Shown here piece after piece: positions 1 to 13,050 of a stretch of 64,000 bases of DNA. The notes below the pieces were generated by a model. That model saw nothing but the letters and a program-made list of their open reading frames with translations. It had not been told where the DNA came from and searched no databases. Each line of letters starts with the position of its first letter. Position 1 is the first letter of the stretch. Position numbers and translations under genes: made by a program. The DNA comes from Marchantia polymorpha subsp. ruderalis (Eukaryota > Streptophyta > Marchantiopsida > Marchantiales > Marchantiaceae): the NCBI GenBank assembly GCA_037833965.1, contig AP031355.1, positions 3,931,501-3,995,500 on the forward strand, given 5' to 3'.

Positions 1-59
1 GGGGTCGGAATTGGCCATTGTCCTTCGTTAGAGCTGGCAAATCACTTTGTTTAAGTAAA

Positions 60-735
60 TTCATCATTCGCGACGCAAATCGCTACTGGCTTCGGTGCGG
101 TTACGTCTGCTGGTCGTACTGATGTGGATATCCACAGTCGCGAAAGCGTCACCCTTCACCGGACATCCGGCTGATAGACGGAAGATTTCTGGAGGCGCTC
201 CACGAGGACGACACGTGTTGACGGGAGAGACCGGTCGTCTTGTTCGACAGGTCGCTCCTTCAGAGGTAGGTGGGGTCTGTCCGCTGGTCAGTCCCACGCC
301 GGAGCGCTCCGACGGTCGGCCGGGAAGTCAGAACCGCAGGTGCACGCCAGGTCGGTGATGGGCGAAGAGTGAAGCCTGATGCTCATTCCCGGCCAGCCGC
401 GCCGGTGAGCCTGGGACGGAACGGAACCCGAGCAGCAGGTCCCCGAGTTCTCGCTAAGGAAGGGAGACCGCCGGAACGCGGAGCGGTCGGTGGGATTTAC
501 CGCGGGACATCTCGGTGGGAGAAATCTACGGACCAGGAGTCAAACCGTTCCTGGGAAGCCGGCCTTGAGCCCATGGACGCCGGGCGACGCCGGTCAGGCC
601 TGCAGAAACGGCTGGTGGGGGCCGGGGGTGTTAATGCTCCGTCCTGGCGAGAACCTTACGACCTGCCCGTGGCCAGAGGGCCTGCGGTTCACAGCAGTTT
701 CGGGACCCGGCGAAAAGAGTCACGCTACTGGATGC
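60..735. other. GC-rich island, no gene assigned
   Basis: This stretch is visibly richer in G and C than the DNA to its right. Several overlapping open frames run through it on both strands (for example 270-740 on +), which is what GC-rich DNA gives by chance. None of the translations has a recognisable domain. It could be a promoter, a 5' leader or a first exon of a gene outside the window, or a remnant of a GC-rich repeat. No rRNA core sequence was recognised. Confidence 0.4.
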
Positions 736-2050
736 ATTGAGCTTTTTATTGAATGCTCGGAGTTCTCGTTATTCAGCCACATCGTTCGGTGATTTTCCTG
801 CAGGGCCTGCATGGATTTCCATTTGCCGTTCATTCGCTGACTCCCTTGAACCGCTTGAACTTGCTCATCGTCTCGTTACAGGAGATGTGAAATCTCCTCA
901 TAGATCTTGTACTTCAGGTGCAGCTGCATCCCGTTCGTGTGAGGAGATGTACTTTCATCGTGTGGAAGAATGCCACGACTCCGACGATCGAGGTTGCCAT
1001 TATGGTGCTCGCACGGTACAGTTGCATCTTGCAGCTCTGAAGCGTCCCATCTCGGATATAAAGTTGGTAGGACCAGAAAGAGTCAAGGTTGTACTCTCCA
1101 AGAGCATGATTTCTGACCAAGCTTTCTTGTAACCAGAATGAAACTCTAGTTCGCAATAGTAGCTCTCGAGTCCGAGAATCTTTGTCATACTCGTTTCTGC
1201 TTCCTTGCTACGAACCTCCAACGCTTTTAGAGAGGAGAATTGCGAACCATATCATTCTGAAGGGAAGCTGCATGCTACTTTTCCCATGTGGTAGGGCAAA
1301 ACAGCTTTCTCTTTGGTAGGGTACATATCGAGTTCGATCGTTCTATACTTGGTTCCTTTCTGCTGTACCGAGGCTTGCTGGATTTCTTCTCTCAAGCAAT
1401 ATAGCTGATGGACACTATCATCGATGAACCTAGATGGGGAACATGGGCTAGATCCCGAAAGCATCATAATGTGAACTACGAGCTGGTGCAGTTAAGCTAT
1501 CTCAATTATGTATTTGTATCAATTCAGTAGAGAGTGATGGAAGCACTTTGTCCAACATATGTTTAACAACAAACGAAATCAAGTGAGAACGCGAGTGCTT
1601 AGTTTGGTAGGATTTTGTTCATTCTCTAGCAATCATGTCAATGTGGAAGTACATACAAGGGTTTAGGGTATACTCCATTTTACTATGAGGCTAAATGAAC
1701 TAAATGTACATATACAAAGTAAAACTTTCTCTATGTCCGTATACTTGAAAAACTGTTGATGGCTCATCCATTATCCAGGGTAATCATGGATGGATAATGG
1801 AAAATCATCACTCTAAATTTAAACTCAATGACAACTTCCATGAATATTTAAGTGTTATTTTTGTAATTTTAAACTCAAAAGACAGTAAAAAAAAATATGT
1901 CAAGAAAACTTGTTAAGAAATACTTGAAATTTTTAATATGCTGATTCTTCTGAGGAAGGAGTAATCGGGGAAGTTGCCAACATCAAAACGAACATATGCA
2001 CTGCGATGTCGATTGTAGTAGTGTGGAGGTAAATATTGTGGAGCTGTGTC
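736..2050. other. Unassigned intergenic DNA
   Basis: Only short open frames (up to about 130 codons) without recognisable motifs. Base composition drifts from GC-rich at the left to AT-rich at the right, where the LINE remnant begins. No RNA gene or repeat was recognised. Confidence 0.5.
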
Positions 2051-2059
2051 ACAAGGATG

Positions 2060-4400
2060 TCAAATTTTGTGCTTGTAAAGGAAGGAACATGGGGAGACTA
2101 GGGTTAAAATGCTCGGATCCCGGCCTCCCGTCGAGCTTTTGAACCATTTGCGGCAATTAGATGGAATGGAGAGGTAACTTCGAAGTTGAAAATATATTAC
2201 ACATTGAACTCTCAAGGAGAAATCTTCAAACTTGTACAAACGATTTTGAATGAGTTGGATGAACTTCAACAAGAATTAAAAATCCAGACTGCTCAGCTTA
2301 CTCTTGCATGTACTCAAATCTCTGGAAGTTGAAGAAATCACAAGATGTCAGAATAAGAAAGATGCAAAATAATTCTTCTGTGATGCTTCATATTTCCAAA
2401 ACTGTTACTAATGTTCAGGCCAAGACAAAGTCACTAGTGACTATTTCCAATAGTCAAGTATTGAATGAGGTGGTAGACACTTTAGAGTCAAAACTCAAAT
2501 CGAATCTTGTTCATATATCTTTTTGTAGAGAGTAAGAGATTGAAAGCGCCCTCCAATATGCCCATAGAAAGAATATTAGGATCTTTGATTTACCAAAAAC
2601 ATACAATGAAGATATGAAAAATGTTGTCAACAAGTTGTTTGTTGACACACTTCATGTTCATAATCCAGAGTTAGCTCAGACTTTTTGTATTGGAAAAATT
2701 GAAAAACAGTTTCAGATAAGTGCCTGGCAGTTAAGTAGCCTAGCTCTTGATCATACTGTTCTATCCCGGAGATCTCGGATAACAAAAAAACATCTTGTTT
2801 CAACGGTTCCGTCCGCCAAGCCCCAAAGCTATTAAGTTTGTCGATGGAGAAATGATTGGTACTTGATCTGACTCCACTACAAGTGGAAGCTAGTAGAAGG
2901 TAACTTGCAAAGATCAAAGAGTCTTAAGAATCAAATTTTGTTGTTTATTTGAGTGATGATAGAGAAATTGTTATCTAGAATAAAAAACAATCATCTACCT
3001 AGCTAAAATGAAAGTGTTGGTGTGAAATATTTGAGTACTTAAAAAAAAAGTAGCTGAGTGATGTTTCAATTTTGGAGATAGAGTACATCATCAATATTGT
3101 GGGGACTTGAAAACATAAAAATAATACTATTGTTGAGTTGCAAGTACTTACCTTGATGAATTTGACATGGAACAAAAAAAAAACAACAAGCGGTAAGATA
3201 TCATGAACTTATTGTTATTTTCATTAGGTCTCAACTTTTGTCTCTCATACATCTAGAAGCTAAAGATATCAATGATCATCATTATTGGTTACGTCTTGGT
3301 TTGATTGGAGGATTTCATTGTTATTTAATAGTTTGTTATTTTGCACTATTATCCATGCTTATATACTGAAAATGGTTATGCAACCAAACTCAACCATTTC
3401 ATCATCTCATTAGAGATGTTCTCAAATATTAGAACAAAGTGAATGTATTTCTAGCTAGAAATTTCAATGCTTGCATATGTTCAGCTCATTTCACCCAATT
3501 CAGTTGTTCATTAAGCTCTTCTATTTTTGAAGAAATTCAAGAAAATTTGTGATATAAAATGTATTTTGATCTTTCTACAAATTCTTTAACACAACATTTT
3601 TCAACTTTTGGAACCATTTGTAACTTGAAGGTTCTTAATGGAACCTTTCGTTTTCTCAACTCTCAATCCAATACATGTTTCTTCACTTTTGGCATTAGCA
3701 CAACAAGTTTTATTATGTCCTTTTCAGTTAGTAGCTCTCGTACCTCTACTTTTGATGTTCTTAATCATGAAACTGAATCAGATCATGTACTTCTTTTGTT
3801 TACTATATCAATGTCAAAGTCAAATCAATCAAAATACTTAAGCATCAATTTTTTCCATGATTATAGTTGGGCATATTGCATGCAAAAGAGAATGAAAACT
3901 CAAAGTAGTTAGTTATAGTTACAAAGTTCTATATTCATTTTTAATCAGATGTAGAAGAGCTCATCTTGTGTCTTGAGACCTTAGAAAATTGTTATTTAAG
4001 AGTTTAGTGTTGCAGATGATTTTAAAAGGGATCCAAGTGCGAGATCTTGATTGTAAGAAGAAAAGTTGTAAGCGCTTGGAGAGAGTTCAGAAGATATATC
4101 TTCAAGAAAAATTGGGAGTGAGAAACCAAACTCCATATGTCATTCTTATTGTGGAAACATGTTGTCTTTTTGTTGAGTATCAACTCTTTATTTGACCATC
4201 ATTTACATTGCACGGATGAGATCTTTTGGTACTTTTTGACTTTCTCACCAAGCTTTACAAGACACTCTCCAAAGTGTGGTTTTCTGATTTGGTCTTCAAA
4301 GTGGAATGTGGCGGAACAAAATCGGAATTTGCAACCAATCACACTTAACCAACATCTATTGTAGAAAATTTTCAACATTCTTTTGAGTAGGTTCTGTTTG
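2060..4400 (+). mobile_element. Decayed LINE (L1-like) retrotransposon, 5' part
   Basis: Two LINE-type protein remnants lie in the right order on the + strand. At about 2230-2840 there is a coiled-coil-like stretch (LNELDELQQELK) and then RKNIRIFDLPKTYNEDMKN, which has the look of the RRM-type core of an L1 ORF1 protein; a TAA at 2533 interrupts it and the frame shifts later. At about 3440-3810 come pieces of an AP-type endonuclease: FLARNFNACI resembles the GDFNA motif, followed by VLNGTFRF and then ETESDHVLLLF resembling the terminal SDH motif. These are spread over more than one frame. No reverse transcriptase motif could be read further right, so the copy is probably truncated or decayed beyond recognition there. 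The edges are approximate; no target duplication or poly-A tail was fixed. Confidence 0.6.
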
Positions 4401-7220
4401 GAGTTTTATAGACTTTCTGTTAACATCCTCATTCTAATTAAATCAACGATGATATCTCAAATCACAAATAGAGAGATAAGAAAAGTAGGGAGACTGCCCA
4501 ATTAGCCACCTCTAACTAGGATTTATCTTCAATGGTTCCTGGCTATTCATAGTATATCTTCATTAGTGGTGCTTGCTGCTCTAATTTCTCCAGATGCTGA
4601 TGTCGTTTGTCCTCCTGGAAAATAATGGTATTGCGTGACGACTTGCGTCCTGGTCACCATCGAATTTCAGTCAGTCCTGATCCAGACGTGTTTGCTGTGA
4701 TGGAAGGATCGAGATGGGGTGTTTCATACCCATGCCTCCTGGTCACTGAGCTGGTCACCTCGTTCGGTCGAGTGCAAGTGCAAAGATCGCCGTCGTCTTG
4801 TGGCCACCTGCTGCGACACACAAAGTAACGGACATTAGGTACTGCAACACCCCGTGGGCCAGTCAGTTGCAAGTGGATCGGAACAGCCAAAATTCGTGGA
4901 CATCCATCCCCGGGGATATATTTCATGCTGTATAAATTAGTCGAGAATCATGTCCTCTTCAGCAACTTCCAGATGCAGGACTATGAAGCAGGCAATATTT
5001 GGTCCTGCAGGCTGACTACAGAACCTACTGTTATGCCCAGGTAGAAAACCTTAAACTCCCCGCCCTTGTTGAGTTCTGGAGGTCGGGTCCCAGTAGAACG
5101 ACAGAAGCTCAACTGAAGCTACAGGTTCACGACAACCCCCAAGATAAGCTACCAGAGATGTTGAGCGGAAGCTGGCATGGCGAGTGGCGAGCATGACCAT
5201 CTCAATAGGCAAAACGCGTCAGAATGAAGTGTAGGAAATGCGAACACTGTGGCTCAGCTTGTTCACTCAAGCTTACAGTTTCATATCTTGGCTGCTAGCT
5301 CCAATGCTCAACCCCCAAACGAAACGCCTTTTCCAGAGCTGAAACTGTATATAAACTCGATGACAAGTTTGAGAATCAAGCCTCTTAGAACTGGATCTTG
5401 AGTGTGCCTGCTGTTAGGGATCCGTACCTAAAGACTTCAGTTCACCAGCAGTACGAGATTGACCTGAACATGACATAATCAGAACGTACCTCACTTCTAC
5501 TTTGAATCATGCTCGATGGGTGATTACGTCTGTGAAACAATAATCGGAATTGTTTACTCAAGGTAAGGCCAAGTGTGTTGTTACTTCTTTTACCATGGCT
5601 GTGATCCTTTGTAACTACTGTAGGCATACAAGATTCTCTGACAAGTACACTGTTATATCCAAAGCCTAAAAAAAGCTTTTGGATCCACCTTTGGCGTACT
5701 GCATACAGGATGCATCGTGAGAAGAAATTCATGCAAGCAACCCTGTCATCACCTAGAGAGGTGGTGACTACCATCATCCTCCCTTTTTGTATCCTCTTGC
5801 ACGTAAAAGCACACAGTTCTCCAATGCAGCTCATGTTATGAATTTCATAGTGTACTGTTCTAACTATTGTTGGTCACCATATCCTGTCTAGTCCCATCTT
5901 GCCATGTGCACAGTCTCAAGTTTGCGTCTCTACTAATTTACTCACGAATCAAGATCTTTTTCCCATAAATTGAATAGATCTCATGATTCAACAAGACGAT
6001 CACGGAAAAAAAGTGTCTCAGAACCAATCTCCGAATAGTGAATCCTGAGCGGCTCCAACATTTGGGCTAAAAAAAGCACAATTTGGAAGACTGAATCTTC
6101 ACGTTGCAAAGTTTCTCAAAACAATCGTTGCTTGCATGGGAAATCACTTGTTGCCCTGGATCCGGTTTCTTGCATGCACTGTCTGCATCTTTCCTGAATA
6201 CTGTACTATGATCGCAACGGGGCCTGGGGAAGATGCTTCTTCAGCGTAAGGTCTCCCTCTTTGGACATTAGTGGCGCTCTTGGTTAGACCTTTGTCTTCA
6301 TAGTAGATGCTTGAGCGTAATGGTATGAAGATTACCTGTGTGTTTGACAATCTTTGGCCAGGTCAGAAGCCCGCTGCGCGAACTTTCTTCCCCAAATGGA
6401 GGAAGAACTTCGTCAGCCATTCAATCTTTGTAGGTTTGGTACATGCTCTTTAACCGCACACGCTTTGACCCGTGCCATTTGAGTTGTTTGATTCAGAATA
6501 CTCAGATCAAATGGCTGCATTGCCATAAACAATAGGGGTTTTCCAAATAAACCCATATAATGATGGACGAGAATTGAGGAGTGCCAACAGAACCACTCCC
6601 GTATGATTAGGGCTGAATTGGTCCTTATAAGGTCTCAAGGGATAAGCTCAACTAAAGAAATATTCATCTGACTATACTCTCAAACTGGAAAAACATGTTA
6701 TCGATGGACCAAACTTGTTACAGTAATGGTATACAACCCCAAAAATGTCAAGATGCCGTACTTACCCATGAAACATTAAAAGGTAATGCCTTAGAATCTT
6801 CTGGGTAAGTTATGGACATTTTGAAGTATGAAGTATCAGTGACATTTAAGACTTGAAAGCAGATCTTCGTTCACAGGGCATATGAGCACATTCAGATGAT
6901 CATATTGCTACGCTGAAAACGTACCTGACAATACACTAAAGAAAATCCTAAAATACAACAGCAACCTGGATCTAATTTTTCCCTTCTGGTCAGCTTGTGC
7001 ATTAAAACCAGGAATCAATTGATTCCTAGTGGTTTTGAGTACCTTTACTAGTTCTGGAATATTCACTCTGCGCAAGGACCATAAGGACCCTGAACTATGC
7101 TCACTATGTCTCGCTACTTTAGACTGTGCTTACATGGAAGTGCTTCGTCTCGTCTCTTCGGTGCTCTTTTAGTGCGCTTTTGCTCCTTCGTTGTATTGTA
7201 CCAATGCTTATCTGCCAGTT
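4401..7220. other. Unassigned intergenic DNA
   Basis: Short overlapping open frames on both strands (for example 4607-4926 and 5442-5834) carry no recognised domain, and their opposing overlap argues against coding. The composition is mixed and no clear repeat structure was seen before 7220. Confidence 0.5.
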
Positions 7221-7223
7221 AAA

Positions 7224-7248
7224 ATCATATCATATCATATCATAGCCG
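7224..7248. repeat. Short (CATAT)n microsatellite
   Basis: About four copies of a CATAT pentamer in a row, interrupted at the edges. Too short to say more than simple-sequence repeat. Confidence 0.7.
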
Positions 7249-7281
7249 AAGTACGTCTCGGATTTGATGGAAAAGAATCTT

Positions 7282-7579
7282 AGTAATGAATAAAATAGCG
7301 GTGCTAAGAGACAGCTTTTCATAAGAACTGGAGTGGTCAAAGGTTATCTAAAATCGAGACGAAAGAGAGCAGACTGAGTCAACATAGAACGAGAGCATAT
7401 TTGGATGATTTGCATGTGAAATCTGTCAAAAGTAATGAATAAACTAGCGGTGCTAAGAGACAGCTTTTTAGAAGAACTGGAGTGGTCAAAGGTTATCTAA
7501 ATTCGAGACGAAAGAGAGCAGACTGCGTCAACATAGAACGAGAACATATTTGAATGATTTGCATGTGAAATCTGTCAAA
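7282..7579 (+). repeat. Tandem duplication, 2 x 149 bp
   Basis: Two head-to-tail copies, 7282-7430 and 7431-7579, each starting AGTAATGAATAAA and ending ATCTGTCAAA. They have equal length and differ at about 7 of 149 positions by eye, so the duplication is fairly young. No open frame continues across both copies, and no domain is encoded. Confidence 0.9.
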
Positions 7580-9251
7580 GTCTCCGGATACGAGGAACTT
7601 GGACAAACCTTTCTCGGGTGAAAGGTCCACTACCACTGTACTTGCTCGATCTTCTCTTTTCACTACTTTCGTCCCATAAACTAAAACCAAGGAAATCGTG
7701 AAGTGTTGCTTACCAAATCGTATGGAGTCAACTCAAAGACGACCGGCTCGTTTGTTTATCTTCTGTCATCGAACTCTACTAAGTGCCACAGTGATATAAC
7801 AGTACCTTGGATTAACCCTTAAGCATGCTTCCAACAGACAGATCGGATATATATCATATCACCGCATGATATGACATGCGAAGTGATTCATTGCATGACA
7901 CCTTTGGTAAGAGATAGTCTGGAACATTCTGATGCTTGACAGAAGAGGCTGTGGAGGCGCCATATCGCATAGTAAGATATGGGCTTGTTCACATGGCTAC
8001 ATGAGTCTAGAAGTTGTCTTTCAACAAAGAATAAGTGAAAAAAAATCTGGTTCGAGTGCTTCAAGTCCGACGAATGTGCACGATGATCTCCCAGTTTCTA
8101 TTCATTTGAAAATTTCTGCCAAAATCATGGGAAACATTTTGCCTTGTGCAATTAATCCCTTGAGTCAAGATATAGATATAAAAAACAGGAATCATATGAA
8201 TGTATATCATACGATATCCATTTGGAAAAAAACGTTTTCGATTGATACTGAAATTCTCACAGCGTGGAGATTGAGATGGCCGTTTCTCTGTCCTCAACAG
8301 GGCATTCTTCCATATACATGTGTCAGATTTAACCCTCAGCTAACGATAGGTCCCATAGTGAGCTCGTAAATTCGCATTTGGACATTAGTCCACTTGGCAA
8401 GTGAGGATATTCCACAGGTCACGAGAGTCTAGAAACCTTCCACCTTGACCAGATTGGAGCAAGGAAACCCTGAACACCAGCAGAATTACTCAACTGGGCT
8501 GGGGTCAAGCATAAGGTAAATATCTCTTGTCGACATGGTTCTGGAAAGGGCACCGAGGCCCACTTACAAAATGGCTGGTTTGACATGCAACTGTCTTAAC
8601 TCTTCTGGGTAGATCCACTTCACAACGACGTGATGGAATCGAAAGGCAAGAAGTTGTACCATGAACGACAAATTGCTTCCGTGAAACAAACATGTACGAC
8701 TGTAATGTATTTTGTTTTAAGATCGTGCGCATTTTGACTAGACGCTCTAAGTGGAGTAGGGACGTACATGAGTATTGGCAAATTGGAGAGCCCGTGTGAA
8801 ATTTTCATCATCCTCAGCACATCTGGAAACCAAGTCAGATTCCTCGAAGTGTTAAGTGATAGACTTTTCAATCTCTCAAAACAGAAACCAAAAATTCGAT
8901 CTCAAACCATAACGGCCAAAAGTTCTCAGAAGTAGTGATCTCATATGAACATCTTCTGAAAAATATTTATTCACAAATTGGATTCAGAATGAATTTCTAC
9001 ATATAATATATACTACCAACAAGATAAGGTTGAAGAACATGCGAAGTGATACATGGAATGTTATCAAGTTTCTGTAAATTACACATTAGTATGAAATTAT
9101 TGAAAAAAACAATAATATGTCCTCTTTGATATGAAAGCGTTTCTCATCGAGATTAAACCGGATAAACTTCATCCCAACTTATTTCTATGTTTTAATGATT
9201 CGTCTCTCGCTTAATGGTACATATGTCAAAAAATAAACAGTCAATACCCTT

Positions 9252-9274
9252 CACTCGGATGGACTGTCCGAGTG
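9252..9274. repeat. Hairpin-forming inverted repeat
   Basis: CACTCGGA is followed after 7 bases by its reverse complement TCCGAGTG, a perfect 8-bp stem. It is intergenic with no T-run after it. Function unknown; it may be chance or a remnant of a small element. Confidence 0.6.
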
Positions 9275-9414
9275 AGAGGAGACCGGCGGCCGAAGTGAGC
9301 TGTGTCATGTAACTGACCGAACAAGTAGAAGTCTATGGGAAAAATTGACTTGGATGTCTGAAATCACAGGAGGACGGTGCCGCCTCCGACACATCGTCAC
9401 ATTGAGCGGCATTG

Positions 9415-9434
9415 CATTGCATTGCAATGCAATG
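9415..9434. repeat. Perfect 20-bp palindrome made of CATTG units
   Basis: Two CATTG units are followed directly by two CAATG units, giving a perfect palindrome; a further CATTG lies to the left. This is a pentamer microsatellite turned on itself. No role is visible. Confidence 0.7.
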
Positions 9435-12400
9435 AAACGTAAAAGGTGTTGCATCCATGAACTGTGAGTAACGCTCTTAAACAACACAATTTGTGGAAAC
9501 AAACAGTCCATTTCCTGCACCACACTCCTCTCTGAAGCTCCACTGTTCCATTCAACTGTGCAGAAGCCGCCTCATCATGATGTCATTATACAGCTCGAGC
9601 CCATGCTCCGCCTCCTTCTCGAAACCACTTTTTTGTCGACGTCATGTGTTGCTCGGCTGTCCTGAAAGCATTGAACATAAATTAAGTAACGGGGTATTAG
9701 GGAAGACCGACATCCAGTTCAGAAACATGGACTCTTTCCATTGGAGAAACTTCCTTCTGTATGATGATCAATCTCGTGATAGGGAGAATGCGAGGATCTC
9801 CTACCAAAAAAATTGGAATCCATCGCTGCCTCGTTAAGATTGGTGGTCACATCAATATGCTCTACGAGTGTCAAGGCTTTGGGTTTCGTGCTCTTTTTCA
9901 GGGTTTGTTCAGTCGTCCCTTCACACGAGGTTGATATATATGATAAAACGAGAAGAAAAGCCCTGCACGTCTCAATCGTTTCATTTCATTGATACGCTAC
10001 AAATAAAAACATACTGAACAGAAATCCTTTGGCAACCTACCTGAACATGGAAGGCAAGAATCAACACTCTACTGGCCATGTATCTTCTCGGAGGTTGTTG
10101 CAATGAGGCATCACTTAAGTAGAGGAGCTCATTCAACACTCCGATGCGATTGGCACAAGACATATTCTTGGGGCTACATCGGTCACTAGCGGACTTATGG
10201 CTTTGGCATTAGAGTTGGATTCAGAGAGCCTTTGGAGAACTCTTGATGCTATTGAAATCTTGACAATGCTATACATAAACTAGTGCATGGAACTACAGTT
10301 TTTTTTAGATAATGTGGATTTGAATCTGTATAAGTTTATAATTCAGATTGTAATGAATGAAGTATTCCTGTATATTTTTTGAGGATGAATTTGAAAGAGG
10401 GAATTTAATAATGTGAATGTTGTCCAAATTTACAGTTACAATCATTTCCAGACAAGTAGATAAATACGTGATTTCCAACGAGACTTGATTCATGCAACAC
10501 AGCTAGAGCGGTCGCCTTAAGTAAACCAAGTTAGAAACAGTTCACCGTCACATACAGCCGGGAGTTCCCCTCACAGGATTAACCTTATCAATGTAATATC
10601 AAAATCATTTGTAATTGATGTGATTTGAGATGGAAAAAAAATGATTAAGGTTGTAGTTCATAAAGTAGGGTAGAAAAAAAGTTTGGCAAAAAGGTCAAAA
10701 ATCTCATTGTTGATTCTGCTTTAGGCCATAAATATGTCTTCATGTCTTTATACTTCTCATGTGAAAGATGAAGATAAGGATTTTTTTTGGATATATTGGC
10801 AATTAGAGAAAGTGATATAAGATTATGGACATGATATAAGATAGTTTACATTATCTGAAACCCAAAGACTCTTGTTTATATTTTTGTTTTCCAAATCAAG
10901 TGTTAAATTTCGAATATTGAACATGAGGGGGAGATTGATGTCTTTTATTTAATCGAATCATCTAGAAATATTGTAACCTCTCAAATAGTGCATCTGTAAT
11001 GTGATGCATATGTTTTGTTGTTTTATGTGAAACATGTTATATCTGTGTTTGAAGAAATGAACTCAAGTTTGACGACTGCATTGCAGATTGGCATACAAGT
11101 CTATTGATTCTTGTATGTTAGATCGCAAAAAATGTTTTAACAATATCGGCATTTTAGAAAAATCTATGGGATATCACAGCCAATTGGTTTATGTGCATCG
11201 TGAAAATCGTATTGGAACAGAAGAGGTAGATACTGACAAAATATTAATTGTAAAGAGAATTGTTTTGGTCTTTGATTACCAAAATGATGTTAAGGACATG
11301 ACGACTATGAAGATGTTATCCTTAGTTCTAGTCTTATGGGAATGTTGAAAAGGATATAATAATAATTTTTTGGCTAATTTGATTATTTTTAGTAAAGAAT
11401 TCATGAATGTCACTTCTAAGCTTTTTGGACCAGTAGGTCATAGATAATATTGCTGGAATTGTTCACATCAAGATATTATAATTCAGCGAGCATATATTTT
11501 ATCTTATAACTTTTCATTTGATGCAAAGAAGATATGTGAAATTGAGATGAATCATAGAGTAAAAGGAAGAGAAATACGAAAATTGTCAATGATTTTGAGG
11601 TTCTAAAGTAACTTCTATGCTTCGTGGGTGTATGTGTGTATATATAAATATAATATGAAGATATTTAATAGTGTCTAGACCTTCTTCAGTATAATTGATG
11701 GGAACAAGTGGAGAGAATAACTCTCTTATAATGATGTCTCATGGCATTCATAAATATTTGGATGCAAGTGTGAAAACTAAAATCAAACAATAAACACACA
11801 AAATCTGATTGTAATACAAGCAGACAAAATTGATGAAGTTGATTTCTCAAAAGTTTTCATCTCATTGGTACAAGGAGCAAGATATCATCAATAATGGATT
11901 CAACATTAGAACAAGGACAAAATTATCTTTTGATTGATTGCTTAATAGAGAAAAACGGTTATATTCATGCCATTCTTACCCTTTGGCTAGGTCGAAAATT
12001 GGTTTGTTTGGCAAGAAGATGTTGAATTTGTGCAATATCTCAACTGTGGAGTGTTGAGGATTGCACCTGGTGAGCTTAGAGGGGGTTGGATAGGATCTAG
12101 CCAGACTTCATTGTGTCCGTGCATACATCGATGATAATATGGTATACAGCGAAACTACGATGGAGGATCAAAATATAACTCGCTTCAAGATCTTTGAGAC
12201 CATATATGTCGTGTAGAGTGAAAGCAGCACTGTACACATGATGACGAAAACATAAGCATATTGAAGAAACTCGCATCTTCATAGTTCAATACATTGTCTT
12301 CCACTTGAGGTGGGAGAGCTCACGACAAGGAAGAAGGAATCAGTGCAGAGTGTTTGCTATTTTGACGAGAGTGATAGCTTTGAACAGAACACTAACATCA

Positions 12401-13050
12401 GAAAACACGACATGCCCCTTAAACCCCTCTAACAGCTGCTAACGGGGGTCTGCTAGAGATAGCTTCTGCCAACCTCAACTCCTATACATTCTTCATAGCA
12501 TCAACATCTTATTGAAAATTTCCTTGTCCATGTCTAATCTATGATATGGAAAGACAGTAAAATCAAACTGATATTCTGGCTGTGATATTTCCTACCATAA
12601 ACAGTAGCAACTTCTGCGCCTAGAGTATGTTAGTGAGGCGATTCACGTTAGCTTATGATTCTAGGTGAAACCTGGGGCTAACGTCAAGCAGATTTTCGTG
12701 GTTGTATTCTAATTCATGACAAACCCTTGAGTAGAAGTTGATATATACAGGAACGAGGAGGTTTTGATAGCAGCTTGGCAGTTCATCCGTCTCAAGTTGA
12801 ACAAAATGGCTTCTCTCATTACAGACTGAAATGAAATTTTTTTGGGTTCATGAAAAGCTCCACACTGCGTCGTCTGCAATCCTCAAGCGTCCAAATGTCT
12901 CTGTGTTCCTCCGTTTAGAAAGAAATGAATCTACTATTGAAAATCTTCTGTACAACACCCGAGGGCCTTGTCTCCAAGCCAACTATGCACTTGCCAAGCA
13001 ACAAGGATTTATACAAACCCATGACATTCTAATAAACAACCTGATTTGGA

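Larger units (their letters stand above)
7580..13050. other. Unassigned intergenic DNA, AT-rich from about 10.3 to 12 kb
   Basis: No gene could be supported. Open frames are short (the longest is 7932-8369, 145 codons, no domain). The part from about 10,300 to 12,000 is AT-rich and has the look of old decayed repeat sequence, but no reverse transcriptase, transposase or terminal-repeat pair was readable. Two small palindromes (9252-9274 and 9415-9434) are listed separately. Confidence 0.5.

Noticed and set aside
270-740. 156-codon open frame in the GC-rich island
   Set aside because: Several frames are open at once on both strands, the translation is Arg/Gly/Pro-rich with no domain, and GC-rich DNA has few stops by chance.
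9415-9434. Palindrome as a recombination or attachment site
   Set aside because: It is explained by a CATTG pentamer run inverted on itself; no partner site or recombinase gene is present.
10925-10945. Purine-rich run followed by TGATG, like the polypurine tract before an LTR
   Set aside because: No matching second terminal repeat, primer-binding site or enzyme remnant could be read around it, so an LTR-element fossil is not supported.
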